NCBI RefSeq assembly: GCF_001715535.1
Contig: NZ_CP017015.1
Coordinates: 682,001 to 746,000 of the forward strand
DNA from: Spiroplasma helicoides
GTDB lineage: Bacteria; Bacillota_I; Bacilli_A; Mycoplasmatales; Mycoplasmataceae
Length of the DNA stretch: 64,000 bases
Reading direction: 5' to 3'
Below the pieces are notes generated by a model that saw nothing but the letters and a program-made list of their open reading frames with translations, was not told where the DNA came from and did no database searches. This document shows positions 35,443 to 46,441 of the stretch, one piece after another. The translations under genes and the position numbers were made by a program. Every line of letters starts with the position of its first letter. Position 1 is the first letter of the stretch.

Positions 35443-36840
35443 TTATTTTTTTTGTTCACTTTGACCTAATACAGTATTAACATAAGCATCAATAGTTTTT
35501 TGGTTTAAAATATGGTAGAAACCTTCTTTTGGATTTCCTTTTTCATCAATTTCTTTGAATAAGTTTTGAGAAGCTAATAATAATTTTTTGCTGTCAATTC
35601 CTTTTAAAACTTTGTTTCCAAGATCACCTTCTGAAACTTTATTTTTTGCTGAAGTTGAAATTGAACCATTTACATAGTAATCATGTCCTTCTCATGCTGA
35701 TCAGCTTTCTTCTTCATTCATTGATTTACCATCATTACCTAAAGTAATTTCAATATTATTTAATTTATCTTTTCAATATTTTGTAATTGCTTCTTGCACT
35801 TTAGTATCTTCTTTATATAATTTTGTGTGACCTAAAGCAATGGCTGTTGTTGAAGCTAAACTTTTTTCAGCAGATGTTATAAATTTATCTTGAAAATTAG
35901 TATATGCTTCAACTTGATCTGTATCAACACCAACCAACATAGTTTTTGCTGTTTTTTCTTTAATTGATTTTAATGTATCATCAGTTTGTCCACCAGCAAC
36001 TGGCATAATTACATCTGCTTTTTCCTGAACTAATGCATCACTAATTGTTTTACCACTACCAACTAAAAATGAACCTGTAAATCATTTTGAATCATTTGCA
36101 TCAGAACCACTTTGGTTTGGTAGAGTTTGTTGAGATGCTACTCTATCAGCTTTAACTTTGTAGCTTTTATCTTCATCTTTTAAACCTAAAGTTTTTTTAG
36201 CTTCATTATCAATTTTATTATATCAAGCTATTGCTGCTTCAAATCCTAGCATAAATGAATCAACCGCAGAGTTGTTATGAACTCCCCCATATGTTGCTAA
36301 TTTAACTGTATTTGAGCTTTCATCATAATTACTATTATTAATAGATCAAACAATAGCAGCTACTCCAGCATAGAAACCTGAAACGTCTCCTCTATAGATT
36401 AAACCAATTTGGTTATCGAATTTGTTATATGAGCTATCTAAAATAATTGCTGAACCATCATTTGCTTTAACTGCTTCTGCGGCTTTATATGCACCTTCAA
36501 CAGCATGGTGGAATCCAGGCAAAACAAGGTTTTTTGCCCCAGCTTTAACTGCTTCATTGTAAGCTTGATCTAAACTGTTTAAATCTTTTGGTTCTATTGC
36601 TGCAACTGATGATAATCTATCAGCATCGGCAACTCCTTTAGCTGGATAATAAACTTCACTTAAAAATTTGTTTGCTCCGCTATATGCAGATTCATTAAAT
36701 GATTTATCATTTAATTTACCAGCATCTGTTATCAAGTAAATATCTCTAAAAACTTTTTGTGTTTTTCCACAAGCGATTGCTGTTGCTGCACTTGAAGCAA
36801 CAACTGCAGAAGACATTAAAATAGAAATCAATTTTTTCAT
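35443..36840 (-). CDS. BMP-family lipoprotein, substrate-binding protein of the nucleoside ABC importer
   Basis: 465 residues, starting after AGAGGGA. Signal peptide with lipobox ATAIAC-G at residues 19-25. BMP/PnrA signatures: YLITDAGKLNDKSFNESAYSGANKF near residue 35, PGFHHAVEGAYKAAE, GLIYRGDVSGFYAGVAA, VIMPVAGGQTDDTL and VGVDTDQ. PnrA-like proteins bind purine nucleosides. It leads the importer operon behind the riboswitch, which suggests regulation by a guanine-type purine. Anchored on the outer membrane face. Confidence 0.92.
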
Positions 36841-36995
36841 TCTTTTTTCCCTCTTAAATTCTACTTGTAAGTAAATAGCATTGCTAATTATTGGAGGTTT
36901 ATTAGAAGAGAATTCTTATTATTATGGTTTTACAATTTTAAAAAATTTTATACTATATATAAAAATTCAGATTAATTATTTTTTCCCCTCTTTAT

Positions 36996-37060
36996 TTGCC
37001 AATAGTGTCTAGATCGGTCTAGCGTAGAAACTTCAACCCATTATGTTGAATTATAAAAGC
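36996..37060 (-). promoter_or_regulatory. Purine-class riboswitch ahead of the BMP nucleoside importer
   Basis: Minus-strand fold: P2 TTCAAC/GTTGAA (37044-37049 and 37031-37036) with a 7-base loop AUAAUGG. Junction J2/3 contains GUUUCUAC (37023-37030) exactly as in purine riboswitches. P3 CTAGA/TCTAG (37008-37021) has a 4-base loop, shorter than usual. J3/1 is ACUAU (37001-37005), with C at the base-specifying position expected for guanine-type ligands. P1 is weak (UGCU..UA with UA..GGCA, two U-U mismatches). The L2 loop AUAAUGG matches that of the Mesoplasma 2'-deoxyguanosine riboswitch, but J2/3 is of the ordinary guanine type. The ligand is inferred. The downstream gene is a purine-nucleoside importer, which supports the assignment. 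Confidence 0.75.
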
Positions 37061-37150
37061 ACTCCTATTTAATTACAATTTAATTTTACAACAGATATAA
37101 AAAATAACAATCAGTTTTGAAAAAATATTCCAAAATAAATTGCAAAATAA

Positions 37151-37177
37151 AAAAACACCTCTAATTAGGTGCTTTTT
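37151..37177 (-). terminator. Terminator of the fru operon
   Basis: CACCT and AGGTG arms around CTAATT with flanking A and T tracts; seven U follow on the minus strand. It lies just past the fruA stop at 37187. Confidence 0.75.
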
Positions 37178-37186
37178 AAAAAATTA

Positions 37187-39565
37187 TTATTTTTTTACTT
37201 TAGATTCAATATTTTTTTTATGTGCTTCTTGTTTAATAAGTAAAGCTTTTTCAAATTCATTGTATTTTTGTATTTTAGAGTTGATTTTAGCAACTCCTGA
37301 TTGATTGTTTTTAGCGTTTAATTTTGCAAGTTTTACTTCCAATCCTTCTTTAACTCCATTAGTTCCTGATAAAACTAATTTACCATTTCTAATATCAGCA
37401 AGTCTTCAGAATCCAAGGATAACTCCCATAACAACTGCTCCAACTAATACTGCTACAAAGAAGAACACAACTCCCATAGCTTTTTGAATAGCATCACCAC
37501 TAAATAATAGTGAGTTTGTTAAAGGTGATACAAATATTCCTCCGTGAGGTGCAGTAATTGTTATTTTGAATATACCAACCACTGCTCCAGTGATTGCTCC
37601 CCCAACGATTGCTGAAACAGGAATTCTTTTTGGATCTTCAATCATGAATGGAATTGCTCCTTCTGATATGAAGCAAGCTCCCATTAATCAGTTTGTTTTA
37701 GCTGCATCTTTTGCTTTTTGAGTTCATTGTCTTGGGAAGATAACTGTTGATACAGCAATCCCTAGTGGAGGAACCATTCCACCACAAAGAGCAGCTGTCA
37801 TAATCATTGTTTGCATTTCATATGCAGGTGATGATGAATCTTTTACTAATGCATACCCAACTGATAATGTACCAAGAGTATATGCGATTTTGTTAATAGG
37901 TCCACCCATATCAACACACATCATTAATGCAACAATTATACATACAATTGCCATTAGATTTTTTTCAGCCATAAATGTTATACCTTGTTGTAATCCATAC
38001 ATTACATATCCTAACGGAATGTTAATAGCTAACATTATTACAGCCATACAAATTAATGATAAAACTGGTATAAATACTATATCTCTAACCCCTTGTAGTC
38101 CTTTACCAAATTTTTTCATTGCTTTTGTTCAACCAAAAACAACAAGTCCACCTAAGTAAGCCCCTACTAAAGCTCCAATAAATCCTGATGATAATCCACT
38201 TAAATCTTTTGGTAAGAATCTAGTTCAAGCTCCTGATCATGAACCAATAGCTCCATAAACCATTCCATCTCCATTAGCCATTAAACCAGCTACTGCTCCA
38301 ACCATTAAACCTTGTGGTCCAACTATTGAGTAACATACATAAGCAGCTAATATTGGAATCATCAATTCCATACCTATTTTACCAACCCCTGAGAAGAAGT
38401 GAGCTACTTGTCAAATAGTTCCAAATGAGCCTGATGAATAATACGTTTGCCCAGCATAATCTATAGAGCCAGCCATTCCAGTAAATGCTTTGTATGTTAA
38501 ATGTACCGCTTCATTTTTTTCAGTGTAACCAGTAATAACATTACCTAAACCATATTTCTCAAAATCATCAAGTGAAGCAACAGCTATCATTCCGTTAGCC
38601 GCTGTATATATATAGTCTAGTAAAAATCCTAGACCTAAAACAATACCTCCTGCTACAACGAATGGAAGCATTCTTGAAACTCCGGCTAATAAATTATCTT
38701 TAACTTTTTTAAATTGAGATAATGTTAGTTCACCAGATCCTCCATCTTCCTCATCTTTTGCGTTTTCAATTGTTTTTAATTTTGGATTTGAATCAAATTT
38801 TTCAATCAAATCTTTACCATTATAAATAGCATCTTTAGTTGTTGTGTCAATAACTTTTTTTCCGTTAAATCTTGACATACCATTAATAGCTTTATCGTGT
38901 GCTAAAATTACAACTTTTGCATTTTCAATATCTTTTGCAGTTAGTTTATCTTCTACACCTCTACGACCTTGTGTTTCAATTTTTGCACTCATTCCTAGTT
39001 GATTAGCATATTCTTGTAATTTTTCAGCTGCTAAATAAGTATGAGCAATTCCAGTTGGACATGCTGTTATACCAACAACATCATATCCACCATCACCTTT
39101 TACTTCTCTTTTTTCTTTAGGTTGACTTAACAACTCTTTAACTTTATCAACAGACTTTGCTTTTCTTAGTCCTTCTTGAACTTCAGCTTTGATTAAATAA
39201 CCACTCAAATTTGCTAGCGCATCTAAGTGTTCATTTCCATCTTTACCATTTGTCATAATCATAAAAATTAAATCTGCTGGTTGACCATCAAGTGACTGTC
39301 AATCAATTTTGTTTTTTAGTTTACAAAAAGCAATTGCAGATTGGTTAACAGTTGGGTTTAATACGTGAGGAATTGCAATTCCATCTCCGATTCCTGTTGA
39401 ACCTTCACCTTCTCTTTTGTAAACTGCATCTTTAAAAGCTTTAGCATCTTTAATAAATTTTTCTTTTTCTAAAGTACTGGTTAAAAAATCTATAACTTCG
39501 TCTTTAGAATTTAAATCTGTTTCAAAGAATGCTATTTTTTTATGAAACAATTCTTTTAATTCCAT
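37187..39565 (-). CDS. fruA: Fructose-specific PTS enzyme IIABC
   Basis: 792 residues in one frame with UGA as Trp. EIIA domain (1-150): GIGDGIAIPHV carries the phosphorylated His. EIIB domain (about 165-270): ITACPTGIAHTYLAAE with the phosphorylated Cys. EIIC domain (about 310-700): LLAGVSRMLPFVVAGGI and several TM helices including GAYLGGLVVFG. A charged C-terminal extension of about 90 residues ends in ESKVKK. It imports fructose as fructose 1-phosphate. The GGAGG ahead of the start overlaps the fruK stop, so it is translated right after fruK. Confidence 0.95.
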
Positions 39566-39574
39566 AGAAACCTC

Positions 39575-40513
39575 CTACTTCTTATTAACTGATATCTGAT
39601 CAATTAATGAAATAATTTCTTCTTTTGAAGCTAGTCATTCATTAAAAGCGGTTGCAGCTCCACTAGCTGCAGCATATTGCAATGTTTTTTCTATTGGCAT
39701 ATTTTCACTAATACCATATACAAAACCAGCTAACATGCTATCCCCTGCACCTACTGAATTGACCAACTTACCTTTTGCTATACCAACTTGGTAAACTTGT
39801 CCTTCTTTTGTAAAAAATAAACTTCCTTGAGAACCTTTACTTAATAATACATTTTGTGCTCCTAAATCTTGTAGAGATTTAATTAGTTTTTTTTCTTCTT
39901 CAAATGATATATCATTTTTTAACTCTAAACCTAATGTAGAACATATTTCTTCAATATTTGGTTTTATTAAATATGGTTTTGCACTTAATGCATTTTTTAA
40001 TAAATCATTTGCAGCATCACAAACAAGTAAAGCACTTTTGTTATTAACTATATCTCCAATTTGCTTGTAAATAGCTCTGTCAATTCCTCTCGCAACACTA
40101 CCTGTTGCAATTACAATATCATCTGCTTTTAAATTGTTTTCTAAATATTTTAAAAAATCTTCAATTACTTTTGGTTTTGTTTCAAAACCAAGACCGTTTA
40201 ATTCTGTTTCTTGATGAGATTCTAAATGCTTTATTTTGTAGTTAACCCTTGTATTTCCAGGATTAAAGTGAAATTCATTTTTTAGATTTACTTCGTTAAA
40301 TTTATTAAGAAATAATTCTTTATTGTCATTTCCCATAATCCCAATTGCTTTAACATTTGCATTCAGATTATTTAATATAACCCCAGCATTAATTCCCTTA
40401 CCACCAACAACCTGATATTCGCTACCATAGTAATTTGTAACTCCTAATTCTACAGGTTTATTTGATAAAATAATGTGATCAATTGCTGGATTTAATGTTA
40501 TTGTATATATCAT
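39575..40513 (-). CDS. fruK: 1-phosphofructokinase
   Basis: 312 residues, PfkB family. MIYTITLNPAIDHI and VVGGKGINAGVILNNL form the N-terminal sugar-binding part. LIKPNIEEICSTLG and the PfkB signature VNSVGAGDSMLAGF hold the catalytic Asp. It phosphorylates the fructose 1-phosphate made by FruA to fructose 1,6-bisphosphate. Stop is UAG at 39575. It is 3 bases from the fruR stop, so fruR, fruK and fruA form one operon. Confidence 0.95.
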
Positions 40514-40516
40514 ATA

Positions 40517-41221
40517 TTATACCTCTTCGCTTATAAGTGCTATTTGGCTCTTATCACTAAACTTTATAAATGCCTTTGACTTCATTTTACTATTATCTAC
40601 TAAAGCAAATGCAAATTGTGAGTTTTCAATTGCTTTAACTTTAACAAGTGCTTCATCCTCATCTGTTGTATAAAAATTGAAATCGTTATCAACAGCATTT
40701 ACTCCTAAAAATGAAACATCGAAATGAAACTTTGACATGCTAACTATTGTTTCTACACCGCATATTGCATTTGTAGATAATTTTAATTTACCTGGTAAAA
40801 TATGAATTTCACTAACTCCATTATTTGCCAATACTTGTGCATTAATAATAGAGTTTGTATATACTCTTACATTTAATTCTGGAGTTATTAGCTGTGCTAG
40901 AAAATAAGTGCTAGAACCAGCATCCAAAAATACAGTCTCTCCTTTTTTTATACAAACTAAAGCTTTTTGAGCTATAATTTTTTTTTCTTCTATATGAGAA
41001 GTAAGCTTTTGATCTAAAGTCTCTTCTAAAATAGACCTCTCTTTTATTGACTTAGCACCACCATGAACTCTTTTAAGTTTTTGTTCAGTGTTTAAGTCAG
41101 TAAGATCTCTTCTTAGGGTGGTAAAAGGTATTCCTAATGCTTTGGAAATATCTTCATTAGAACAATAACCGTTTGCATTAACAAAATCCAGAATGAGTTT
41201 CAATCGCTCTTCTCTTAACAC
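40517..41221 (-). CDS. fruR: DeoR-family regulator of the fructose operon
   Basis: 234 residues. An N-terminal winged helix-turn-helix (REERLKLILDFVNANGYCSNEDISKALGIPFTTLRRDL, in segments) and the family hinge KRVHGGA. The C-terminal sugar-phosphate sensor carries FLDAGSSTYF and YTNSIINAQVL. The GTG at 41221, 8 bases after GAGG, is preferred over a GTG three codons upstream. It is first in the operon and probably represses it through the repeats just upstream, released by fructose 1-phosphate. Confidence 0.88.
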   Translation of the reverse strand: MLREERLKLILDFVNANGYCSNEDISKALGIPFTTLRRDLTDLNTEQKLKRVHGGAKSIKERSILEETLDQKLTSHIEEKKIIAQKALVCIKKGETVFLDAGSSTYFLAQLITPELNVRVYTNSIINAQVLANNGVSEIHILPGKLKLSTNAICGVETIVSMSKFHFDVSFLGVNAVDNDFNFYTTDEDEALVKVKAIENSQFAFALVDNSKMKSKAFIKFSDKSQIALISEEV

Positions 41222-41253
41222 TTTTATCACCTCAAATTAATTTTATACCTAAA

Positions 41254-41281
41254 ATTATATATTTCAACCAAAAACAACCAA
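41254..41281 (-). promoter_or_regulatory. Candidate promoter of fruR-fruK-fruA
   Basis: -10 TATAAT (41254-41259) and -35-like TTGGTT (41276-41281) with 16 bases between on the minus strand. The -35 element lies inside the direct repeats, so a bound regulator would block it. Confidence 0.6.
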
Positions 41282-41310
41282 AATTTACAAAAAACAACCA
41301 AAATTTACAA
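41265..41310 (-). repeat. Direct repeats at the fru promoter, likely FruR operator
   Basis: CAACCAAAA occurs at 41265, 41275 and 41295. The 20-bp unit 41271-41290 is repeated perfectly at 41291-41310. DeoR-family regulators commonly bind repeated elements ahead of their own operon. The operator role is inference. Confidence 0.65.
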
Positions 41311-41317
41311 AAAAAAT

Positions 41318-41339
41318 AAAACACTCACTTGAATGTTTT
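41318..41339 (-). terminator. Hairpin after the 41344-42159 gene
   Basis: AAAACA and TGTTTT arms extended by a wobble pair and TCA/TGA, with a U-rich run on the minus strand. Located just past the stop codon at 41344, upstream of the fru promoter. Confidence 0.55.
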
Positions 41340-41343
41340 AAAA

Positions 41344-42159
41344 TTATCTTCTTTTTCTTTTCTTTGGTAATGGTAAATCACCATGCATTGCTCTTCTAGC
41401 AAATTCCAAGTCTTTATATTTTTGTTCTTGTTGAATTGCTTCATCTCATAATGGATTTATAACTTCTTTTTTTTCACTTTCTTCTTTTGCTTTTTGAGCT
41501 ACAACCAATGGATTTGCCCCTTTTTCAATTTCCATAGCTTGTTCCATTGTAAGGTATGGATCTTCAGGTCTAATTCCTGGACTAACTAATGATGCTAATT
41601 GCATTCTAATTTGTGAGCTTGAAAGTTTTTTATCTTTAAATTCAACTTGTCACTGAACTGGTGCATGTTTTTCAAATTTATATGGTTCTTTCATAATTGC
41701 GAATAACATATTTACAAATTTTTCAAAACCTTCTTCCCCTCTTCAAAATGATGCTCCATCATTTATTTGAAGATTATTGTTAATTAAATCATATTTTGAA
41801 AAATGCATTTCAAAAATTTTTGTAGCTCATTCACTTTCAGGTATTAAATAAAAGTTTGTAATTAAAGTACAGTTAAAGATATGGTTTTCAAATTCATAAA
41901 CAGAAAGATTAAATCTATCAACAGTTGTTGTATCAATTGATACATTATAATTTTTTACATCAACATTTTTGCTCAATCACTGCATAACTGATTGACAATA
42001 CTTCAAGATAAACTTAAGCTTTTGACTTGAATAGATTAGCGATTTTCATCTTGTATAATTAAAATCATATTCTGAATCTCTTCTATTTGATGCTATATTA
42101 GAATCTAAATTCGCATTAACAAACTCGGTAACGGGCAAAAATATCATTTCTTTTTTCAT
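41344..42159 (-). CDS. Unknown soluble protein
   Basis: 271 residues, broken into short pieces unless the many UGA codons are read as Trp. Starts after AAGGGAA. Residues 1-170 look globular with aromatic residues. The C-terminus (about 190-271) is charged, with VVAQKAKEESEKKEVINPLWDE and the basic end LPLPKKRKRR, which could bind nucleic acid. No TM or signal. Family not recognised. Confidence 0.75.
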
Positions 42160-42246
42160 ATATATTTCCCTTTCTTTTTGCAATTTATTATAGTATAACA
42201 CATTATTGTCTTAGGAACAATAGATATGGTTGTACTGAGCTATATT

Positions 42247-42747
42247 CTAACTATATTTTTCTAACTTTAATTTTTTAAGGTCATAAGTTAAGGTTATTGC
42301 AATCGAAAAAACCACTGTTACACCATATTGAATTGAATCGGTTATTGCTTCAACAACAGCCATACTAATATCATAAATAAAATAAGAATAAAAAAAGTAT
42401 ATAAATATTGGTAAATATCCAACTGGTATAGCATAATAAATTTTTATTTTTTTTAAAAGAAAAATCATTATCAAACCGATTAAAATTTTAACTAATATAG
42501 TCATAGGAATATATATAAATCCTCCATAATATATATCAGTTAACATACCAGCTAGAACTGCTCCAATAATATTTATAATAGGATTAATTGTAGTTACAAA
42601 AATCGATAAATAAACAATATCACTTACTTGAAAAATTGATTTACCAAATAATGATGATATAAAACTTGAAAATAAAGCAATTACAAACATTAATGCTGTT
42701 AGTAAACCAGCAATACATATATTTTTTATTGTAAAAAGATTTTTCAT
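42247..42747 (-). CDS. ECF transporter S component (substrate unknown)
   Basis: 166 residues with about five to six TM helices covering nearly the whole chain. The pattern GAVLAGMLTDIYYGGFIYIPMTILVKILIG is typical of vitamin-type S components, which bind substrate and pair with a shared EcfA/EcfT energising module encoded elsewhere. No substrate motif can be read. It follows rsh by 25 bases. Confidence 0.75.
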   Translation of the reverse strand: MKNLFTIKNICIAGLLTALMFVIALFSSFISSLFGKSIFQVSDIVYLSIFVTTINPIINIIGAVLAGMLTDIYYGGFIYIPMTILVKILIGLIMIFLLKKIKIYYAIPVGYLPIFIYFFYSYFIYDISMAVVEAITDSIQYGVTVVFSIAITLTYDLKKLKLEKYS

Positions 42748-42772
42748 TTTTTAGTAAATTAAATTCTATAAT

Positions 42773-45076
42773 TTAATTATTTTCCTCTCCATTTGATAGT
42801 GATCTTCAAACCTTAATTACTCCAGGAGATTCTTGTAATGTGGTTAAAGTCGTATTTAATTCTTCAGCGTCTAAAACTTCAATGATAAAAGTTCCATGAA
42901 CTGTAAAGTCTTTTTCTGAAACTACCATTTTAGATTCACTTACATTTATTCTTTTAAAAGCAAAAATGCTTAAAATATCCATCATTATTCCCGGTCTATC
43001 CTGAGTGCTTATTCTGATTTTTACACTGTAAGTTTTGTCTCTAACTTTTGAAGGAATTCATTCTGTATCTAAGATGTTTTTAACTTTTTTTATGTTAACA
43101 ATATTGACACATTCACTTCTGTGTATTTGTATACCCTTTGTCTTTGATAAAAAACTACTAATACTTTCAAAAGGTATTGGATAGCAACATTGAGCAAGAG
43201 AACAATTAAACTTTTCAATACCATTAACTTTAATATCATCTCTACCAATTATTGATCGATACTTTCTTATTTTCATATCGTTTAATTGTTCTGAATTTTT
43301 TAAGTCATCTTTTGATACAAAAACTATATTAACAGCTTCTTCAATGGTAAAGTCATTATTACCTACTGAAAGTAAAAAATCGTCAATATTTTTATAATCC
43401 AAAACTTTTAATTTTCTTTGAATTTCATCTATTGAATTAACTTTTCATTTTAAATTTTTGCTTACTATATATCTATAAATTTGTTTTCTTGTGTGTTGAA
43501 TAAGTGCTTTATTACTATTTTCTTGTTTTTCTTTATTTATTAGTGCTTTTTTAGAAAGGTGTGATTCTATTGCTTTTCTGGCGGTTGATGTTCTAACAAA
43601 CCTCAATCATTTTTCTTGAGGTTCTACGTCTTTAGCTGTTTGAACTTCAACCATATCACCTGAGTTTAGTGTTGCATTATAAGGTGAAAAAACACCATTT
43701 ATTTTTGCACCTATCGTTTTATTACCAACATCAGTATGGATTTTATATGCAAAGTCTAAAACAGAAGAACCAAAAGGTAAAGTAACAACATGTCCATCAG
43801 GTGTTAATATATAAACTAAGGCAGTTAAATAATCATTTCTAAACGCTTCTTCAACATTTTCCCCATACTTTTCATTTAAGTTTTCATAACCATTTTCTTC
43901 TCAATCACCAGAAGCCTTTTCTAAATTAGTTAACCTATTGAACATATCAACTTTTTCATCAATTTCTTTTTGTACTTTTTCAACATCTAGATTTCCGTCA
44001 TTTTCTTTATATTTCCAATGAGCTGCTGCTCCATGCTCTGCGACATCATCCATTTCTTGCGTTCTAATTTGAACTTCAAATATAACTCCATCTTTACTTG
44101 CCAATGTTGTATGAAGTGATTGATAAAGATTGTTTTTAGGAGTTGCAATATAATCTTTAAATCTTCCTGATAATGGTGTATACATTTGATGTACAATTCC
44201 TAAAATCCTGTAACAATCTTCTACACTTTTTGCAATTATTCTAACAGCAATAATATCGTTAATATCTTGAAAAGCTTTACCAAAAATATGCATTTTTCTA
44301 TAAATCGAATATACTGTTTTTGATCTACCAAAAACCAATACTTCCTTATCTGGTATATAGTCAGCTATTTTAGTATTAATTTCCAACATTATATTATTTA
44401 TAATTTCTAAACGAACTTCTTTATCCTCTTCAAGTAGATAAACTATTTTTTTATAATCATCTGGATGTAAATATTCAAAACTAAAGTCTTCTAGTAAATT
44501 TTGAGCAGATTTCATACCAATTCTATGAGCAATTGTAGAATAAATATCTAATGTTTCTTTTGCGATTAATTTTTGTTTTTCAGGCTTCATATATTTTAAA
44601 GTTAAAATATTGTGCATTCTATCAGCTATTTTAACAATTATTACCCTAATATCTCTAATCATCGATAAGAATAACCTTCTTAAATATCTAGCTTTCATTT
44701 GTGCTCGATTTTCTTTAGTAAAATAACTTACTTTTGTCACTGATTCAACTATTGAAGATACATCGCTACCATACATTTCTTCTATTTCTATTGAAGTTAC
44801 AGGAGTATCTTCAACAACATCATGTAAAAGTCCTGCAATTATAGTTTTTTCCCCCATTTTTCATTGTGCTAAATAATATGCAGTTGAAAGTGGATGAATT
44901 ATAAAAGGATCTCCATTTTTTCTTTTTTGATCTTTGTGTTTTTCTTCTGCAAAATAATAGGCTTTTCTTATGTTTTCTATAACATTTTCATTTTTTATGT
45001 ATTTTTTAATTTCTGTTATTAGAGTTTCAACATCTCTACATTCTACATAATTAAAACTACCACTATCTTGTATCAT
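42773..45076 (-). CDS. rsh: Bifunctional (p)ppGpp synthetase/hydrolase (RelA/SpoT homologue)
   Basis: 767 residues with UGA as Trp, starting after GGAG. Hydrolase HD domain: HPLSTAYYLAQW, GLLHDVVEDT with the metal HD pair, and VKIADRMHNILTL. Synthetase domain: FGRSKTVYSIYRKM, DINDIIAVRII and QSLHTTLASKDGVIFEVQIRT, with EHGAAAHWKYKE. TGS domain: YILTPDGHVVTLPFGSSVLDFAY. C-terminal ACT-like domain ends in EENN. It controls the stringent response. All key residues of both active sites that I can recognise are present. Confidence 0.94.
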
Positions 45077-45145
45077 AAAAAAATCTCCTAATATTCTAAT
45101 AAATTAATTTAACATTAATTTAATTCTATCAAAAAAAGAGTTTAA

Positions 45146-45172
45146 AAAAATGCAAATAAATTTTGCATTTTT
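45146..45172 (-). terminator. Terminator of glyA
   Basis: AAAAATGCAAA and TTTGCATTTTT, a perfect 11-bp stem with loop TAAAT, followed by U on the minus strand just past the glyA stop at 45176. Confidence 0.8.
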
Positions 45173-45175
45173 ATG

Positions 45176-46405
45176 TTAATATTTTATATTTTCATATATT
45201 GGGAAATTCTTGCATAATGTTAATACTTCTTCTTTTAAAACATCCATGTCTTTATTATTGTTTAAAGCATCTACTATTATTTGACCTACTTTTTTAAATT
45301 CTTTTTCTTTAAAACCCCTAGTCGTCATAGCAGCTGTACCAACTCTTAAACCAGAAGTGTTAACAGAAGATTCTGTATCAAATGGCAATAATTCTTTATT
45401 ACATACAATTCCAATAGATTCTAAAATTTCTTCTGCTTTTTTACCAGAAATACCAAAAGTTGATTTAACATCAAAATTAATTAGATGATTGTCTGTTCCA
45501 TTTGTTAAAACAAGAATCCCATTTTCTATCAAAGAATCACTTAGTGCTTGTGAATTTTTAACTATTTGCTTTGCATAATCAATAAATTCAGATTGACTAG
45601 CTTCAATAAGAGCTTGTACTTTACCAGCTATTAAATTTTCCAAAGGTCCACCTTGATGTCCGGGGAAAACAGCACTATCAATTTTTTTTGCGAACTTTTC
45701 TTTGCATAAAATCATTCCACCCCTAGAACCTCTAAGTGTTTTATGCGTAGTTGTTGTTACAACATCAGCATATGGAAATGGATTTGGATGTACTCCAGCG
45801 GCCACAAGACCTGCTATATGAGCCATATCAACCATAAAGTGTGCTCCTACTTCATCTGCAATTTCCTTAAACTTTTTAAAATCAATTATTCTAGAATATG
45901 CACTAGCTCCAGCTAAAATTAAGTTTGGTTTAAATTCTAAAGCTATTTTTCTAACTTCTTCATAATCAATTCGATAATCTTTTTCACTAACTCCATAAAA
46001 TTTAAAATTATAGATTTCCCCTGAAAAATTAAGATTAAACCCATGAGATAGATGACCACCAGCTTTTAAATCCATTGCCAAAACCTTATCACCAGGTTTT
46101 AGTAGTGCTTTATATGCTGCTGCATTTGCTTGGCTACCAGAATGTGGTTGTATGTTAGCGTGTTCTGCATTAAATAGTTTTTTTGCTGTATCAATACCTA
46201 ATTGTTCAACTTCATCAATAAATTTGCAACCACCATAATATCTTCTTCCCGGATAACCTTCAGCATACTTATTTGTAAAAATTGACCCATTAGCAACTAA
46301 AATAGCTTCTGATACATAATTTTCACTTGCAATTAACTCGATGTGACTTTTTTGTCTATCAAGCTCTTTATTCAAACACTTCAATATTTTTTCGTTTAAT
46401 TTCAT
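45176..46405 (-). CDS. glyA: Serine hydroxymethyltransferase
   Basis: 409 residues, full length. It converts serine and tetrahydrofolate to glycine and methylene-tetrahydrofolate, feeding thymidylate and formyl-methionine synthesis. Signatures: [38 protein letters not shown] and the pyridoxal-phosphate lysine in [15 protein letters not shown]. The protein contains no Trp. Start after GGAGG; the 46442-46963 gene lies 36 bases upstream and may share the transcript. Confidence 0.96.
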   Translation of the reverse strand: MKLNEKILKCLNKELDRQKSHIELIASENYVSEAILVANGSIFTNKYAEGYPGRRYYGGCKFIDEVEQLGIDTAKKLFNAEHANIQPHSGSQANAAAYKALLKPGDKVLAMDLKAGGHLSHGFNLNFSGEIYNFKFYGVSEKDYRIDYEEVRKIALEFKPNLILAGASAYSRIIDFKKFKEIADEVGAHFMVDMAHIAGLVAAGVHPNPFPYADVVTTTTHKTLRGSRGGMILCKEKFAKKIDSAVFPGHQGGPLENLIAGKVQALIEASQSEFIDYAKQIVKNSQALSDSLIENGILVLTNGTDNHLINFDVKSTFGISGKKAEEILESIGIVCNKELLPFDTESSVNTSGLRVGTAAMTTRGFKEKEFKKVGQIIVDALNNNKDMDVLKEEVLTLCKNFPIYENIKY

Positions 46406-46441
46406 TAAAACCTCCGTAAATTACGATACAAAACTTTTAAG

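Larger units (their letters stand above)
36841..37186. other. Long leader of the BMP importer operon (no gene)
   Basis: A 346-base stretch with no gene. It holds the riboswitch (36996-37060), a terminator of the fru operon (37151-37177), and on the minus strand a downstream leader with a short hairpin (TACTTACAAGTA) and a CCTCC element about 40 bases ahead of the ribosome site that could pair with its GAGG. Confidence 0.6.

Noticed and set aside
41271-41310. CRISPR array
   Set aside because: Only two 20-bp copies with no spacers and no cas genes; they lie on a promoter.
43987-44196. Minus-strand frame inside rsh
   Set aside because: Out of frame with the synthetase domain that is clearly continuous there.
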